Of a stretch of DNA of 31,648 nucleotides, positions 1 through 10,000 are shown piece after piece; position 1 is the stretch's first letter, and each line of letters begins with the position of its first letter. Origin of the DNA: Promineifilum sp. (lineage in GTDB: Bacteria > Chloroflexota > Anaerolineae > Promineifilales > Promineifilaceae); contig JACKBY010000031.1 of the NCBI GenBank assembly GCA_020634335.1, forward strand, positions 1 to 31,648. The letters are read 5' to 3'. The position numbers were made by a program, and so were the translations under genes. The notes under the pieces were generated by a model. The model was given only the letters and a program-made list of their open reading frames with translations, had not been told where the DNA came from and searched no databases.

Positions 1-672
1 TTGGCGTTCGAGGGGGGGCGTATCGGTCTGCTCGGGAATTCTGAGGGTATTTACGTCGGTGAAGCCGTACTCTTGCTCGGCCGTAGGTTGGGCCAGCACA
101 TCCCATTTGAAACCACTATACCTCAAAAACTCCTGTCGGGGAGATAGCGTATCGGTTGCTTGGCCGAGGTTCTTAGTCGCCTCATTACCCACAACGGGTG
201 TATCCGCGGCGGATGTCATCGCGTCTCTCCTATCCGCCGAAATACAGTTTTACCGAAACGATGGATCGTTATGCTTTGGTCGGGTCGTTCAAAAGCAAGG
301 CGATCCCGCTATTGCGGACGATCACCACAACTCGCCGGCATATGATTTCGCTTACGACTGGAACTGACCGCTGCTTTTACCGCAATTCCCCAAACTACTA
401 CGGTCAAACTGTTTTCGACGCTTATTTTTTCTCTGTCAATCACTACGCCGCCGGCGAGTCTCCCGTATGCTCATAGCCGGCGGCATGTGGTCTGCCGCGA
501 TACTTATACACCCACCTTGAGGAGTAAGGCAACTGGGCGAACGAACGATACCTACAACTTCGTCCCGTCGCCCCACTCCTAAAGGAGGAATTTTAAGATT
601 CACGGGCCGCTCTCTTCCCATGTGTTCTTAGAATACGTTAAGGAACTGACACGTGGAACAGAAAACCTAACT
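1..672. other. Gene-poor left edge, no supported CDS
   Basis: Short open frames exist on both strands, but none has a credible ribosome binding site or a protein sequence I recognise. The stretch appears richer in A+T than the genes to its right. It lies downstream of the minus-strand NTPase operon, which ends at 673. A hairpin at 576-587 is listed separately. The region could be an eroded mobile element or ordinary spacer; I cannot tell which. Confidence 0.5.
566..597 (+). repeat. Hairpin resembling an IS200/IS605 right end
   Basis: CTCC-TAAA-GGAG (576-587) forms a short perfect hairpin, preceded by a C-rich tract and followed by AATTTTAAG. This layout recalls the subterminal hairpins at the right ends of IS200/IS605 (tnpA/tnpB) elements. 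No tnpA, tnpB or iscB frame is readable next to it. If real, it is a remnant or a non-autonomous copy. It could also be a chance hairpin. Confidence 0.25.
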
Positions 673-2031
673 TCAAACTGTCTCCAACCTGTCATGAGTG
701 GCCATCGATGAACAATTTTCCAACCAATAGCCACCGTCATATCCTTTGCGGTTGAATAAATAGACCTCGAATTCGGCCACCGGCTCGATGACCTGACGCG
801 TGCGTGAGGCGATGGAATGGACGTTGCCCTTGCTGGTAGCCAGAAGGCGCAAGCCCTCATCGTCCCAGTTGACAGCCCGCCCACGCAACAACAGCAACTG
901 GAGGAAACGGAAGTGCTGATCGCGCAGGGTTATCAGCCGCGGGCCGCGCCAGACGGCACGCCGGTCCAGATCGAGCCGCAGCCGGACGTGGCGGCTGAAG
1001 TAAGTGGCCTTGAGGCGAGGCAGGTCGGCCGGCCGTAGTGGGATTGAGAGCGGGTCGGGCGCGCGCCTGGTCAGATAGAGTAACGACTCGGCCAGGCCTG
1101 CCCAGGCCGCTGGGCTGGGCCGGGTCCATTCGGCGGCCACCAGCGCGTCAAGGTCCTCGAGGGCCCCGCCCGGCAACAACGCCGCCAGCGACTTGACCGG
1201 CATATCGGGCACGGCCGCGCGAATATGGCGCTCCGCTACGTCGTGACATTCGTCCGCCGTCCAGTTGGTGTAGACCAGGCCGGCGCGACCGCGGGCGCGG
1301 GCCAGGAGCGAACCGGCCTCTAATAATTCGGTGGGCACAACGGCGGCCACGGCGAAACCGGGATTATCGGTCAAATCGAGCCATCCGAACAGGTCGGCCA
1401 GGCCGGCGGCGTGGTCGGGGCCGAGCGGGGAGGGCGGGTCGATGACGAAGACGACCCGACGCCGCCCCAGGGCGCGCAAGAGCTGACTCAATTCCTCGAT
1501 CTGGCTCTGCACACCGCGCCAGCTCCGCCCGTCGCTGAAGAGGTCGTCGGCCACAGTGACGGCCGCCAACTGGCTGGCGTGTGGCTGTGGCAATGAGGCT
1601 ACAAACCGGCGATAATGGCGCTCGCCGCCCATAAATTCCAGTAGCGCGCGCAGAAATTCGCGCTGGAACTCATCTAACTGGGCGATCAGTTCCGGCCGGC
1701 TCTGGAGCTGCTCGGCCACGGCCAGCCCGGCCGTGGCCATCATTTGAGCCAGGTGGCTGGGGTTGTCGGGGAACCATGCGGTGGGCGATCCGGGCCAACG
1801 CTCCGGCGGATAGGGCAAGACGAGCGAATCGGCCGCCTGGTCCGTCTCCCAGGCGATCCGGGCGGTAGTCTTGCCGCTGCCGGGACCGCCGGCCAGCAGG
1901 AACCAGTGGTAGACACCGCGCAACTGCCGATCGGCGGCCGCCGTCACGTAGCAGTCACGCCACCACAAAGCCTGGTGCTCGTCGGAGCGGGTTTCGGGCC
2001 AGAAAGGCCAGTCGGCATAGTCGGAGATCAT
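673..2031 (-). CDS. Soluble P-loop NTPase with C-terminal OmpR-like winged helix
   Basis: The product is 452 aa. A Walker A motif GGPGSGKTT lies near residue 48, and a Walker B-like strand VVFVIDPP near residue 192. A helical stretch follows. The last ~95 residues look like a winged helix of the OmpR/PhoB effector type: a LITLRDQHFRFLQLLLLRG segment, a recognition-helix-like stretch, and a GYDGGYWL wing ending. I chose the ATG at 2031 because it overlaps the upstream stop as ATGA, the usual sign of translational coupling. A longer frame starting at 2121 would lie inside the upstream gene. No transmembrane segment is visible. The protein is probably a STAND-like or AAA-like switch that can bind DNA; the function is inferred. 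I do not recognise a named family for the whole protein. Confidence 0.85.
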   Translation of the reverse strand: MISDYADWPFWPETRSDEHQALWWRDCYVTAAADRQLRGVYHWFLLAGGPGSGKTTARIAWETDQAADSLVLPYPPERWPGSPTAWFPDNPSHLAQMMATAGLAVAEQLQSRPELIAQLDEFQREFLRALLEFMGGERHYRRFVASLPQPHASQLAAVTVADDLFSDGRSWRGVQSQIEELSQLLRALGRRRVVFVIDPPSPLGPDHAAGLADLFGWLDLTDNPGFAVAAVVPTELLEAGSLLARARGRAGLVYTNWTADECHDVAERHIRAAVPDMPVKSLAALLPGGALEDLDALVAAEWTRPSPAAWAGLAESLLYLTRRAPDPLSIPLRPADLPRLKATYFSRHVRLRLDLDRRAVWRGPRLITLRDQHFRFLQLLLLRGRAVNWDDEGLRLLATSKGNVHSIASRTRQVIEPVAEFEVYLFNRKGYDGGYWLENCSSMATHDRLETV

Positions 2032-4481
2032 CGCGTCGATCCTGCCAATTCTGTCGCTGCTTTCAAGTCTTCCCTGGTGATAAGATCGCCGATCAGCTTG
2101 CCTTTGGCGGCGGCGCACCATAATTCCATAAAACGGCGCGGGTTATATTGATCGCTAATCCTGGAATGGTCAAGAAGTTCCCTTACTCCCTTTTCGCCGT
2201 CTGCGAAGCATCGATCAAGCGCGCGCCGCCGTTCGCGTCGTGGGAGCAAATTGGCGGCGTCCAGATATTTCTCGAAACGCCACTCCAGCATGTGACGCAA
2301 GGACGCCTCGTCCCATTCTAGCCGGAAGGGACGTTCCATACCGAGCACGCCGGAAGTTTTGCGCAGTGGAAACTGATCGTCGACAAATAGCCAGGTGTTT
2401 ATACGGGCGCGGCGAAACTTTTCATCATCGAGTAGTTTATACAACCAGTCAAGGTGTTCCGGGCTTTGCGGTGAGCCGACATCAAGGACAAAGATAACGT
2501 GCTGGAATTCGAGCGCGCGAACATTCTCCATGAGTGTGTCATGCCAGCCCAAATCGTCACTTATTTCCAGTCTGCTGTCTGATGATCTGACGAATCGCTT
2601 AAACATGGTCAACTGCTCATGGCATAGTTGGTTCTCGCGTCGCTCGGCGTTTTCAGCAAAGTACTCGATTCTCTTCGCGATTTCTGATTTGGTAGTTCCC
2701 GTGTTTAGGCACGCACCCAGAAAACGGCCCAATTCCTCTTTCTGGGCTTGTTGACATCGAGCCAGAAAAAGAGGCTGGTCCAGGATAAATCTCAGTAATT
2801 GATCGGCTGTGGCGTGAAGAATGTCGCCAGGCTTCGGGTAGGCGTCCAACTTCACAAACAATTCAGCCGGATCGTTCACGTAAGGGTAAGGCAGCATGTG
2901 CGTCAGTGCTGTGCGGCCGCTCCCCGCTAACCCTTGTATGATAAGGCTGCGGTCACCACGTTGCAATTCGCTCAATAGCAGCGGATGATGCCCCCAGAAG
3001 GCGCGGCCGTCGCGCAAGAACTCTATCTCTCCAGAAGAAGTTGCATCACTCATGCTAAAGGGAGTAGTCAGTTCGCGACTAAAGTTATAATAGTTAGGAT
3101 TAGGCATCGGATATACAACCCGTCGTTGCTGCAGCAAAGATTTGGGATTTATGCGTTCCCTGTCGGCCGCGTCACGCTCATCGCATAAATGATCTTCCTC
3201 CTGAAGCCTGATACGCAACGCTACCGCCCACGCATGATCCAGATGGGCGGACAGCCTTGGTATAACGGAACTTTCTATGTCCGGACTGTCATCGGATCTG
3301 CGTAAACGCTGGTAAAATGCTACGAGGTCCGGCTGAACCAGTCGCTGTTGGGCCAATATACTGGCGAAAACAAATTCACGAGGCCAACGAGGGCCCATCT
3401 CTATGATTCTCGCGTTGGGCCATTTCTCCCAAACACTATTCTTCGGCCATGGGTAATCCAGCCGGGCTAAGTCGAGGAGCTCCTTGGCCATTTCTTTGTC
3501 CGTGTAACCAAAAAGCTCGAGCCGTTTACTGCTCAGTTTTCTCCATATCTCGGTGGCACGTTCAACATCCTTCACGCACAAATAATCACGAAACTGCTGC
3601 AGCAGTTGATCGAACTCGGCCTTTCGTTGGTCCTTCAACGCCGCCTGCCGCTGATCAATCGCCTTCTGCGCCAGCGCCGCCAGCCCCGGCACGATGAATA
3701 CCAGTAGGAAGATAAGCGGGCTGGACTGATTGACGGTGCTGTTGACGAAGCGGCGAATGGCAAAGCCCGACCGACCCTCCGGGCGCACAGGCAGAATCAT
3801 CTCCGCGGCGCAGGTCCCGCCGGGTGCGCAAAGCTGCACGGTTATGGCCTCTTCCAATCCGCGCCGGCCGCTATACGCGCCGTTGTTGACCACGCGGATG
3901 CGCCGGGTTCCGGGCTGCTCCGGCGTGATGGGAATGGCGAACGACCGCGTGCTCGGCCCGCCGGCCACACCGAAAGCCAGCGTGTCGGGCAAGGTGACAG
4001 TGGCCGTCAGGACTTCTCGCGGCAGGGCAACAGGTATATCGGGGCTAAACGAGAACGCCAGATCGTTGTCGGCCGCGTCGACCAGCGCCACGTGCGGGTA
4101 AGAAACCGTAGCCGTAAGCCCCACGCCGTTGACAGCCAGAGCGCTGTGAACCCGCGCCGCCGCGTGCTCGCCGGCCGCCCAGACATAATTGACCAGCAAC
4201 CACAGCCCGCAGGCGATCAACAACCAGCCCGTCAGCAGTGTAGCTACCAGCGTCAGACCATTGTCGGTGAGCCACTCCTTTGGCTGTTGATTTAGCAGAA
4301 AGAACAAAAAGGCGGCGGGCCATGGCGCAAAGAACAGACCCAAACCGATCTGATTATGCTGGAAGAAATAAACGGCCGCCGAACCGGACAGAAAAAACAG
4401 GACAAGTAGAATACCGGGGCCGGTGTCGGCCGGCGTCGGATACTCATCTGGGTGCTGAACAGCGAGAGTGGTATCGGCCAT
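2028..4481 (-). CDS. Membrane-anchored P-loop NTPase, unknown family
   Basis: The product is 817 aa. Three hydrophobic segments lie in residues ~22-100. A beta-rich, probably extracytoplasmic domain (~105-255) follows, then a fourth membrane segment (~258-275, around SPLIFLLVFIVPGLAAL) and a charged, coiled-coil-like stretch. The cytoplasmic C-terminal half carries Walker A GLAGSGRT near residue 517 and a Walker B-like strand HVIFVLDVGSP near 662. A late NPRRFMELW segment resembles the sensor-2/helical end of AAA/STAND ATPases. The downstream NTPase starts within its stop codon, so the two are probably made together. It lies 155 bp downstream of a Ser/Thr kinase on the same strand. An NTPase sensing something across the membrane is the simplest reading, but no substrate or partner can be named. 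Confidence 0.85.
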   Translation of the reverse strand: MADTTLAVQHPDEYPTPADTGPGILLVLFFLSGSAAVYFFQHNQIGLGLFFAPWPAAFLFFLLNQQPKEWLTDNGLTLVATLLTGWLLIACGLWLLVNYVWAAGEHAAARVHSALAVNGVGLTATVSYPHVALVDAADNDLAFSFSPDIPVALPREVLTATVTLPDTLAFGVAGGPSTRSFAIPITPEQPGTRRIRVVNNGAYSGRRGLEEAITVQLCAPGGTCAAEMILPVRPEGRSGFAIRRFVNSTVNQSSPLIFLLVFIVPGLAALAQKAIDQRQAALKDQRKAEFDQLLQQFRDYLCVKDVERATEIWRKLSSKRLELFGYTDKEMAKELLDLARLDYPWPKNSVWEKWPNARIIEMGPRWPREFVFASILAQQRLVQPDLVAFYQRLRRSDDSPDIESSVIPRLSAHLDHAWAVALRIRLQEEDHLCDERDAADRERINPKSLLQQRRVVYPMPNPNYYNFSRELTTPFSMSDATSSGEIEFLRDGRAFWGHHPLLLSELQRGDRSLIIQGLAGSGRTALTHMLPYPYVNDPAELFVKLDAYPKPGDILHATADQLLRFILDQPLFLARCQQAQKEELGRFLGACLNTGTTKSEIAKRIEYFAENAERRENQLCHEQLTMFKRFVRSSDSRLEISDDLGWHDTLMENVRALEFQHVIFVLDVGSPQSPEHLDWLYKLLDDEKFRRARINTWLFVDDQFPLRKTSGVLGMERPFRLEWDEASLRHMLEWRFEKYLDAANLLPRRERRRALDRCFADGEKGVRELLDHSRISDQYNPRRFMELWCAAAKGKLIGDLITREDLKAATELAGSTR

Positions 4482-4636
4482 GCTGCCTGCCTACTTGCTG
4501 AATTAGGTCTCCTGTTTTACAGAGCACGCCACGGCACTTGCTTCCATTATACACCCCCTCGGGCGGGGCACAAGACAGCACGGCTCGATCCTGCTCGATT
4601 CGAACGTTGCCGCCGGGAATTCGGAGATGGAAATGC

Positions 4637-6952
4637 TCACTCCTGAATCGACGTCCACGTGTTATTATCGGTGAACAGAGCGTAGTTGCGCGCGTCGTTC
4701 TCGTAGAAGTAGAAGATGACCCCGCCGCTGAAATCCTGGACGGCAAAGTCGGTCGTGCCTGCCTCAGCCCCCCGCGGCTGGCCCAACCCATCGCGCACGG
4801 CCTGGTTATTGCGCCACAGGTAGCCAAAGCCACCTTTCACTAGATCGGACTCCTTCCAACCGTCCGGCGCGTCGTCGGGATGAGCCGAAAAGGTTCCGTT
4901 ATTATAGAGGACGTAGATGCGGTCGCGGTCTTGCCGCCAGACAGTCACGCCGTGCTGGAAAGATTGGAACGCTGACCCGCCGCCGCGAATTTCCTGGCTG
5001 ATGGCACAGCCAAGGCGATCCGCGTAAAGCCTCCACAGGGTATCCTCCCAGCGTGGCCCGGGTGACGTTTGACAGACGACCGGCTGGGGAGTTGGTGTGA
5101 GAGAGACCGGCCCCGGCGTGTCCACCGAGACGACCGCTGTCACCGCCGTCGCCGGTTGCAGGTTGCCGAGCACGACGCCGGCCGGCAAGGGCGTGGCTGG
5201 CGGCCGGTCAGCGTAGGACTCGATGATGGCCATAATCCCGTTCAGATTGTTTTGCTCGTCGACGGTGTTGAAGCTGGGCAGCAACACCGACACGGCCGGG
5301 ATACCGATGGAATCGAGCCAGTTAGTGGCATCACCGTTGACCGTCGTACCCGGAAGAGCACCGAAATCGCGTATCACGTAGCCGGATGCGCCGCCGAAGA
5401 TGTCGGCCGCTTCAGTGGAGACCAGCGATGAAGGGCCGCAGCCGCCGGGTGAGACCAGGCCGTTATAGGCGCGTGCATACCAGAAGACTGCCACCGCCGG
5501 GCTTTCGCTCAGGATAAAATCGCGCAACAGAATGGTCTCGGCCTCGGAGAATGGCCCCCCGCCACCGCTGCCGGGTCGGGGTTCGCCATCCCATAGCGGA
5601 TCAACGATCCATTCGCAGCCCCAATTGCGATTGATGTCGACCCCGTTGGCGTTAAGCCGTCCCGCGAATTCACCGGGGGCGTGAGTCGTGTCTGGTGAGA
5701 CCAGGGGGACGATTAAGATCGTCACGCCATCAGGCACGGCTTCGGGATGGGCGGCGAAATGAGCCACGGCCGCGCGGGCCATGCCTTCTGTGCTGGGCGC
5801 GTAGCCGCCGGTCAACCCGCCAACGAAGAGCAGCTTCTGCGGCCCGTCGCCGAAGCGGTAGGCCTCGATGGGCGTGCCGCGGGCAGTTTGGCCCAGGGTG
5901 AAGGGGGCGCCGGCCGGGGAGGGGGTGACGGTGGGCGGCGTCTCGGCCGTAGCGGTCGGGGCAGGTGACGGTGTCTTAACCGAAGATTCGGCGGCGATGC
6001 GTTGCGGGGCGACGGTCGCCGGCTGTGACCTATCCGCAGTATTATCTTTCTTATTGCCGCCGACCCCGCCGAAGATAATGATCAGCGCCAGCAAAAACAG
6101 CGCCAGCCCGCCGCCCACCACAAGCCAGGGCCAGGGGCCGGCCGGCCGCGCCGCGCCGCCTGCCGCCCGGCGTAGGTCGGCGGCCAGCGCCGTGGCACGC
6201 TGATAGCGTCCGCTTGGCTCCACGGCCAGGGCGCGCTCGACGACCGGGTGCACCCCGGCGGGTAGGCCCTTACGACGTTGCAAGATGGACGGGACGGGCG
6301 TAACGGTGCGCAGGCTGCCCACAGGATAAGGGGGGCTGCCGCTGAGCATCTCGTAGACGACGATGCCCAGCGAATAGATGTCACTGCGTCCATCTAGGTC
6401 GAGCGCGCCGCGGGCCTGTTCGGGACTTAGATAGGCCGGCGAGCCGGGCATCGCGCCGACGACCGTCAGGCGCGGCCCCGCGACGACGTCACCATGCGCC
6501 TCCAGCCGGGCGATGCCGAAATCGGACAGGAAGGCGTGGCCGTGCTCGTCGAAAAGAATGTTGCCCGGTTTCACGTCGCGATGGATGACGCCGCGGCCGT
6601 GGGCATAGTCGAGGGCGGCGGCGATACGGTCGAGTACGGGCAGGGTCTGTTGCAGCGACAGCGGGCCGCGGCGCAGGCGGTCGGCCAGCGACCCACCGCG
6701 CATGTGGCGCATGACCAGATAGGGGCGGCCATCCTGTTCGCCGTACTCATAGAGCGGCACGATGGCCGGATGTTCCAGCCGGGCCACGGCGCGGGCTTCC
6801 ACCTCGAAGCGGGCCAGCGTCTCTGGCCGCAAGCGCGGGGCCTTGATCGCCACCTCGCGACCCAGCACCGGATCGTGGGCCAGATAGACGTCGGCCATGC
6901 CTCCCGCGCCGAGTGGACGGATGATGGTGTAGCGGCCGATGGTGGAAGTCAT
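4637..6952 (-). CDS. Ser/Thr protein kinase with dead M14 carboxypeptidase-like ectodomain
   Basis: The product is 771 aa. An N-terminal PknB-type kinase (~1-270) has the glycine loop LGAGGMADVYLA, VAIK, HRDVKPGN and DFG, so it should be active. A single membrane segment lies at ~278-303, followed by a Pro/Thr-rich linker. Residues ~355-590 follow the M14 zinc carboxypeptidase fold as seen in Chloroflexota relatives, including DINRNW (R442). The metal ligands are gone: T381 and A385 stand where His and Glu are expected, Y492 replaces the third ligand His, and L557 replaces the catalytic Glu. The C-terminal ~130 residues form a Trp/Tyr-rich module (WRQDRDRIYVLYNNG...) seen in other Chloroflexota secreted proteins. 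The likely role is peptide or cell-wall sensing, analogous to PASTA kinases; this is an inference. A weak AAGG lies before the ATG. Confidence 0.92.
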   Translation of the reverse strand: MTSTIGRYTIIRPLGAGGMADVYLAHDPVLGREVAIKAPRLRPETLARFEVEARAVARLEHPAIVPLYEYGEQDGRPYLVMRHMRGGSLADRLRRGPLSLQQTLPVLDRIAAALDYAHGRGVIHRDVKPGNILFDEHGHAFLSDFGIARLEAHGDVVAGPRLTVVGAMPGSPAYLSPEQARGALDLDGRSDIYSLGIVVYEMLSGSPPYPVGSLRTVTPVPSILQRRKGLPAGVHPVVERALAVEPSGRYQRATALAADLRRAAGGAARPAGPWPWLVVGGGLALFLLALIIIFGGVGGNKKDNTADRSQPATVAPQRIAAESSVKTPSPAPTATAETPPTVTPSPAGAPFTLGQTARGTPIEAYRFGDGPQKLLFVGGLTGGYAPSTEGMARAAVAHFAAHPEAVPDGVTILIVPLVSPDTTHAPGEFAGRLNANGVDINRNWGCEWIVDPLWDGEPRPGSGGGGPFSEAETILLRDFILSESPAVAVFWYARAYNGLVSPGGCGPSSLVSTEAADIFGGASGYVIRDFGALPGTTVNGDATNWLDSIGIPAVSVLLPSFNTVDEQNNLNGIMAIIESYADRPPATPLPAGVVLGNLQPATAVTAVVSVDTPGPVSLTPTPQPVVCQTSPGPRWEDTLWRLYADRLGCAISQEIRGGGSAFQSFQHGVTVWRQDRDRIYVLYNNGTFSAHPDDAPDGWKESDLVKGGFGYLWRNNQAVRDGLGQPRGAEAGTTDFAVQDFSGGVIFYFYENDARNYALFTDNNTWTSIQE

Positions 6953-6954
6953 GC

Positions 6955-7040
6955 CCTTACCTTATATCGAGATACAAAATACGAGATACAAATTAAGAGC
7001 GCACAAAACCCGGATTTCGTATCTTGAATTTTGTGGCTAA
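6955..7040. repeat. Imperfect inverted repeat of GAGATAC/GTATCT words
   Basis: The 93-bp gap between the two kinase genes is filled by CGAGATAC words and their inverted copies. The left arm (around 6967-6992) and right arm (around 7014-7035) are related as imperfect reverse complements. The same word type recurs inside the death-like-domain gene (about 22350-22515). It is likely a short non-autonomous palindromic repeat. Confidence 0.5.
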
Positions 7041-7045
7041 ATTCA

Positions 7046-10000
7046 TCACTTTTTCCAAGGCTGCCGATAAATATCCATATACCCCCCGCGGTCGGACTGG
7101 AACATCAGCCATTGGCCGTCGGGCGAGATAATCGGCACAAAATTATTGCCGGAGCTGTCGGTTAGTCGCGTCGCTTCACCACCCTCGAAGGGCACGGCGT
7201 AGAGTTGGTAGTTGCCGCCGCGGTCGCTCTCGAAGACGATCCAGCGGCCGTCGGGTGAGAAAGACGGACTGGCGTCACGGCCGGGGTTGGTCGTCAGCCG
7301 TCGCTGATTGCCGCCGTTGATATCCATGACGTAGATCTCGAAATCGTCGTCGCGGCCGCTATAGAAGGTGATCCATTGCCCATCGTGCGAAGGCGATGCG
7401 AAGCCGTCGAAGGTACCGTTATCGATCAGTTGTGTCAGTTGCCCGTCCAGCGTGCCCAGGAATATTTCATCGTTGCCTATGCCTTCGTCGTCTGTTGAGA
7501 AGATAAAGTGTTCCCCGTCCGGGAGCCAGCGCGGCTGGTAGTCGACGCCGGGGCGGTCGGTCAATTGTTGCAGCATCTCGCCGGTAGCCGTGTCGAAGAG
7601 GTAGATGTCGCCGTCGCCGTCGAGGTTGGCCGAGGTGAGAAAGGTGCGGCCGTCAGGCGACACATCAACCTGATAATGGTTGTTTGATCCGTGTGTCAAC
7701 TGCCGGCCCAGGCCACCACCGTTGGGGTCGGCCTCGAACACCTGCCAGCCGTCAGCCATCTCGACCGACATCAGGATGCGCGACTGGTCGGGGGCGAAGA
7801 CGGCCGTATAATGAGCGCGCTCGCCGAAGGTCAGTCGTATCAGGCCGTCGCCGGTCAGCGGAATCGGCGCGGCGGCTATCGCAATCGGTTGGCCGCGTGA
7901 ATCACCCGTGGCTACGTTCAGCGTCACCCGCACCCGCAGCTCCCCGTCGTTGTCGGCCGGGTTGTCGTCGTTCGGCCCCAACCACAACTCACCCGGCGCG
8001 TCGGCGGTGAAGACCAGGCGATCGCCTATGGCAAACGGCGCGCTGTCGCCAATGCCGCCGATGAGGGTCATGATCGCCCGGTCGGGCAGGGGAAAAACGG
8101 CCTTCGACACCACTTGCGGGTCGCCCGCGCCGCCCACCGACGGCCAGGCGGCCCCCGCGCCGGCCCGCCAGCCGCCGCCGGTGACCTCGATGACGACGGA
8201 TTGCCCCGCACCGATGGTCAGGCCGGTGCGGGTGCGGGTGGCTGTGGCACTGACACTGATCGCCAGCGCCTGGCCGTCGACGTCGGCGCTGTTGGCGGGT
8301 TCCGTTGCCGCAACACCCACCGCCCACGAAGGGTAGCTGGCCCGTTCAACCAGTAAGCGCGTGCGGCCGCCGTCAGCGTCCATGATGTAGAGATTGTCAA
8401 CGTCGCCCGGCTCGTTGATGGCGAAAATGATCTGAGAACCGTCGGCCGACCACGTCGCGCCCCATTCCTCATAGGGGCCGTTGTAGAGGAGCCGCGCGTC
8501 GCTGCCGTCGGGCCGCATCACATAGATGCCGGGGTTGGTGCGGCTGTCGCGCTCCGAATGGAATAGCAGCCACTCACCGTCGGGCGACCACTCCGGCGAC
8601 CATTCATCGTAAGTGGAGTTGGTGATCTTGCGGCGGCTCGCGCCATCGGCGTCGGCGACGTAAATCTGCCAATAGGGCTCGAGGCTGGCATTGTAGGCCA
8701 GACTTTGGCCGTCCGGTGACCAGCGGACACGGCCTTCCAATTCCGGCGAATCGGTGATGCGGCGGACGTCACTGCCGTCAGCGGCCATGACGAACAGATC
8801 GGCCGGACTGTCGCGTTTGGAGACGAAAACGATCTCCGTGCCGTCGGGCGACCATTCGGCAAATTTATCCTCATCGGCGTCGAACGTCAGCCGTGTTTGC
8901 TGGTCGCCGTCGCGGTTCATGACATAGATTTCCAGATTACCGTCGCGCATCGACTGGAAGGCGATGCGCCGGCCGTCGGCCGAAACGCGCGGGAAATTGT
9001 CATCAACCTCATTGTCCGTCAATTGACGCAGGTTGCTCCCATCGACCTCCATTATGTAGATCTCGAAGTCGCCGTCGCGATTCGACTGAAAAACGATCTC
9101 GTCCGGCGGAGTAGCGGTAAGCAGTTCGGGTGCAATACCGGGATCGTTGACAGTGATGCCGTCATCTGGGAGAGGCGGTTCCTTCTTGACGGCAACCGAG
9201 GTTGAGGTTGGCCCCATCTCCGGCGATGGGGTGGCCGCTTTCGCCGCCACCTCTAGCGTTGCCGCTGGGCTGGTCGGGTTGGTGGCTGTGACGCCGGCGG
9301 TCGGCCGCAGCAGGAGGAACAAAGCCACGGCTACCCCGGCCACGGCCGCGCCCGCCAACCAGAGGTAGGTGCGGTTGCCCTGGCCGTGGCTGGACGCGCT
9401 GGGGGTGGCGGTTCGTGTCGGCTGGGGCGTGTCGATGCGCCCTCCGGCCAGCGCGCGTTGCAGGTCGGCCACCAGCGCTGCGCCGGATGGGTAGCGGTCG
9501 TCTGGCCGCTTGGCCAGGGCGCGGATGATCACGTTTTGCAGGGCGGGCGGTAGGTCGGGCCGCCGTGCGCGAATGTCGGGGATGGGGGCGGAGATGTGCT
9601 GGACAGCCAGCGATACGGCCGACTCGGCGTGATAGGGCACGTCGCCGGTCAGCATCTCGAACAGGACGATGCCCAGCGCGTAAAGGTCGCTACGGCCGTC
9701 GATGTGCTTATCGCCGCGGGCCTGTTCGGGGCTAATGTAGTCAAACGTGCCTCGCACCTCGCCGGTGACCGTCAGGCGGTTGGTCTCGCCGGCGGTCGCC
9801 ATCCAGGCGATGCCGAAGTCGGCGATATAGGGGTTTTCCTTGTCGTCGAAGAGGATATTGGCTGCCTTGACGTCCCGGTGAATGATACCGCGGCCATGGG
9901 CATAGTCGAGCGCGGCGGCCACACGCGCCAGCACGGGCAACGCCTCGGCCGGAGTATATCGGCGGTGGTGCAGACGTTCCTCCAGCGTGCCGCCGGTCAG

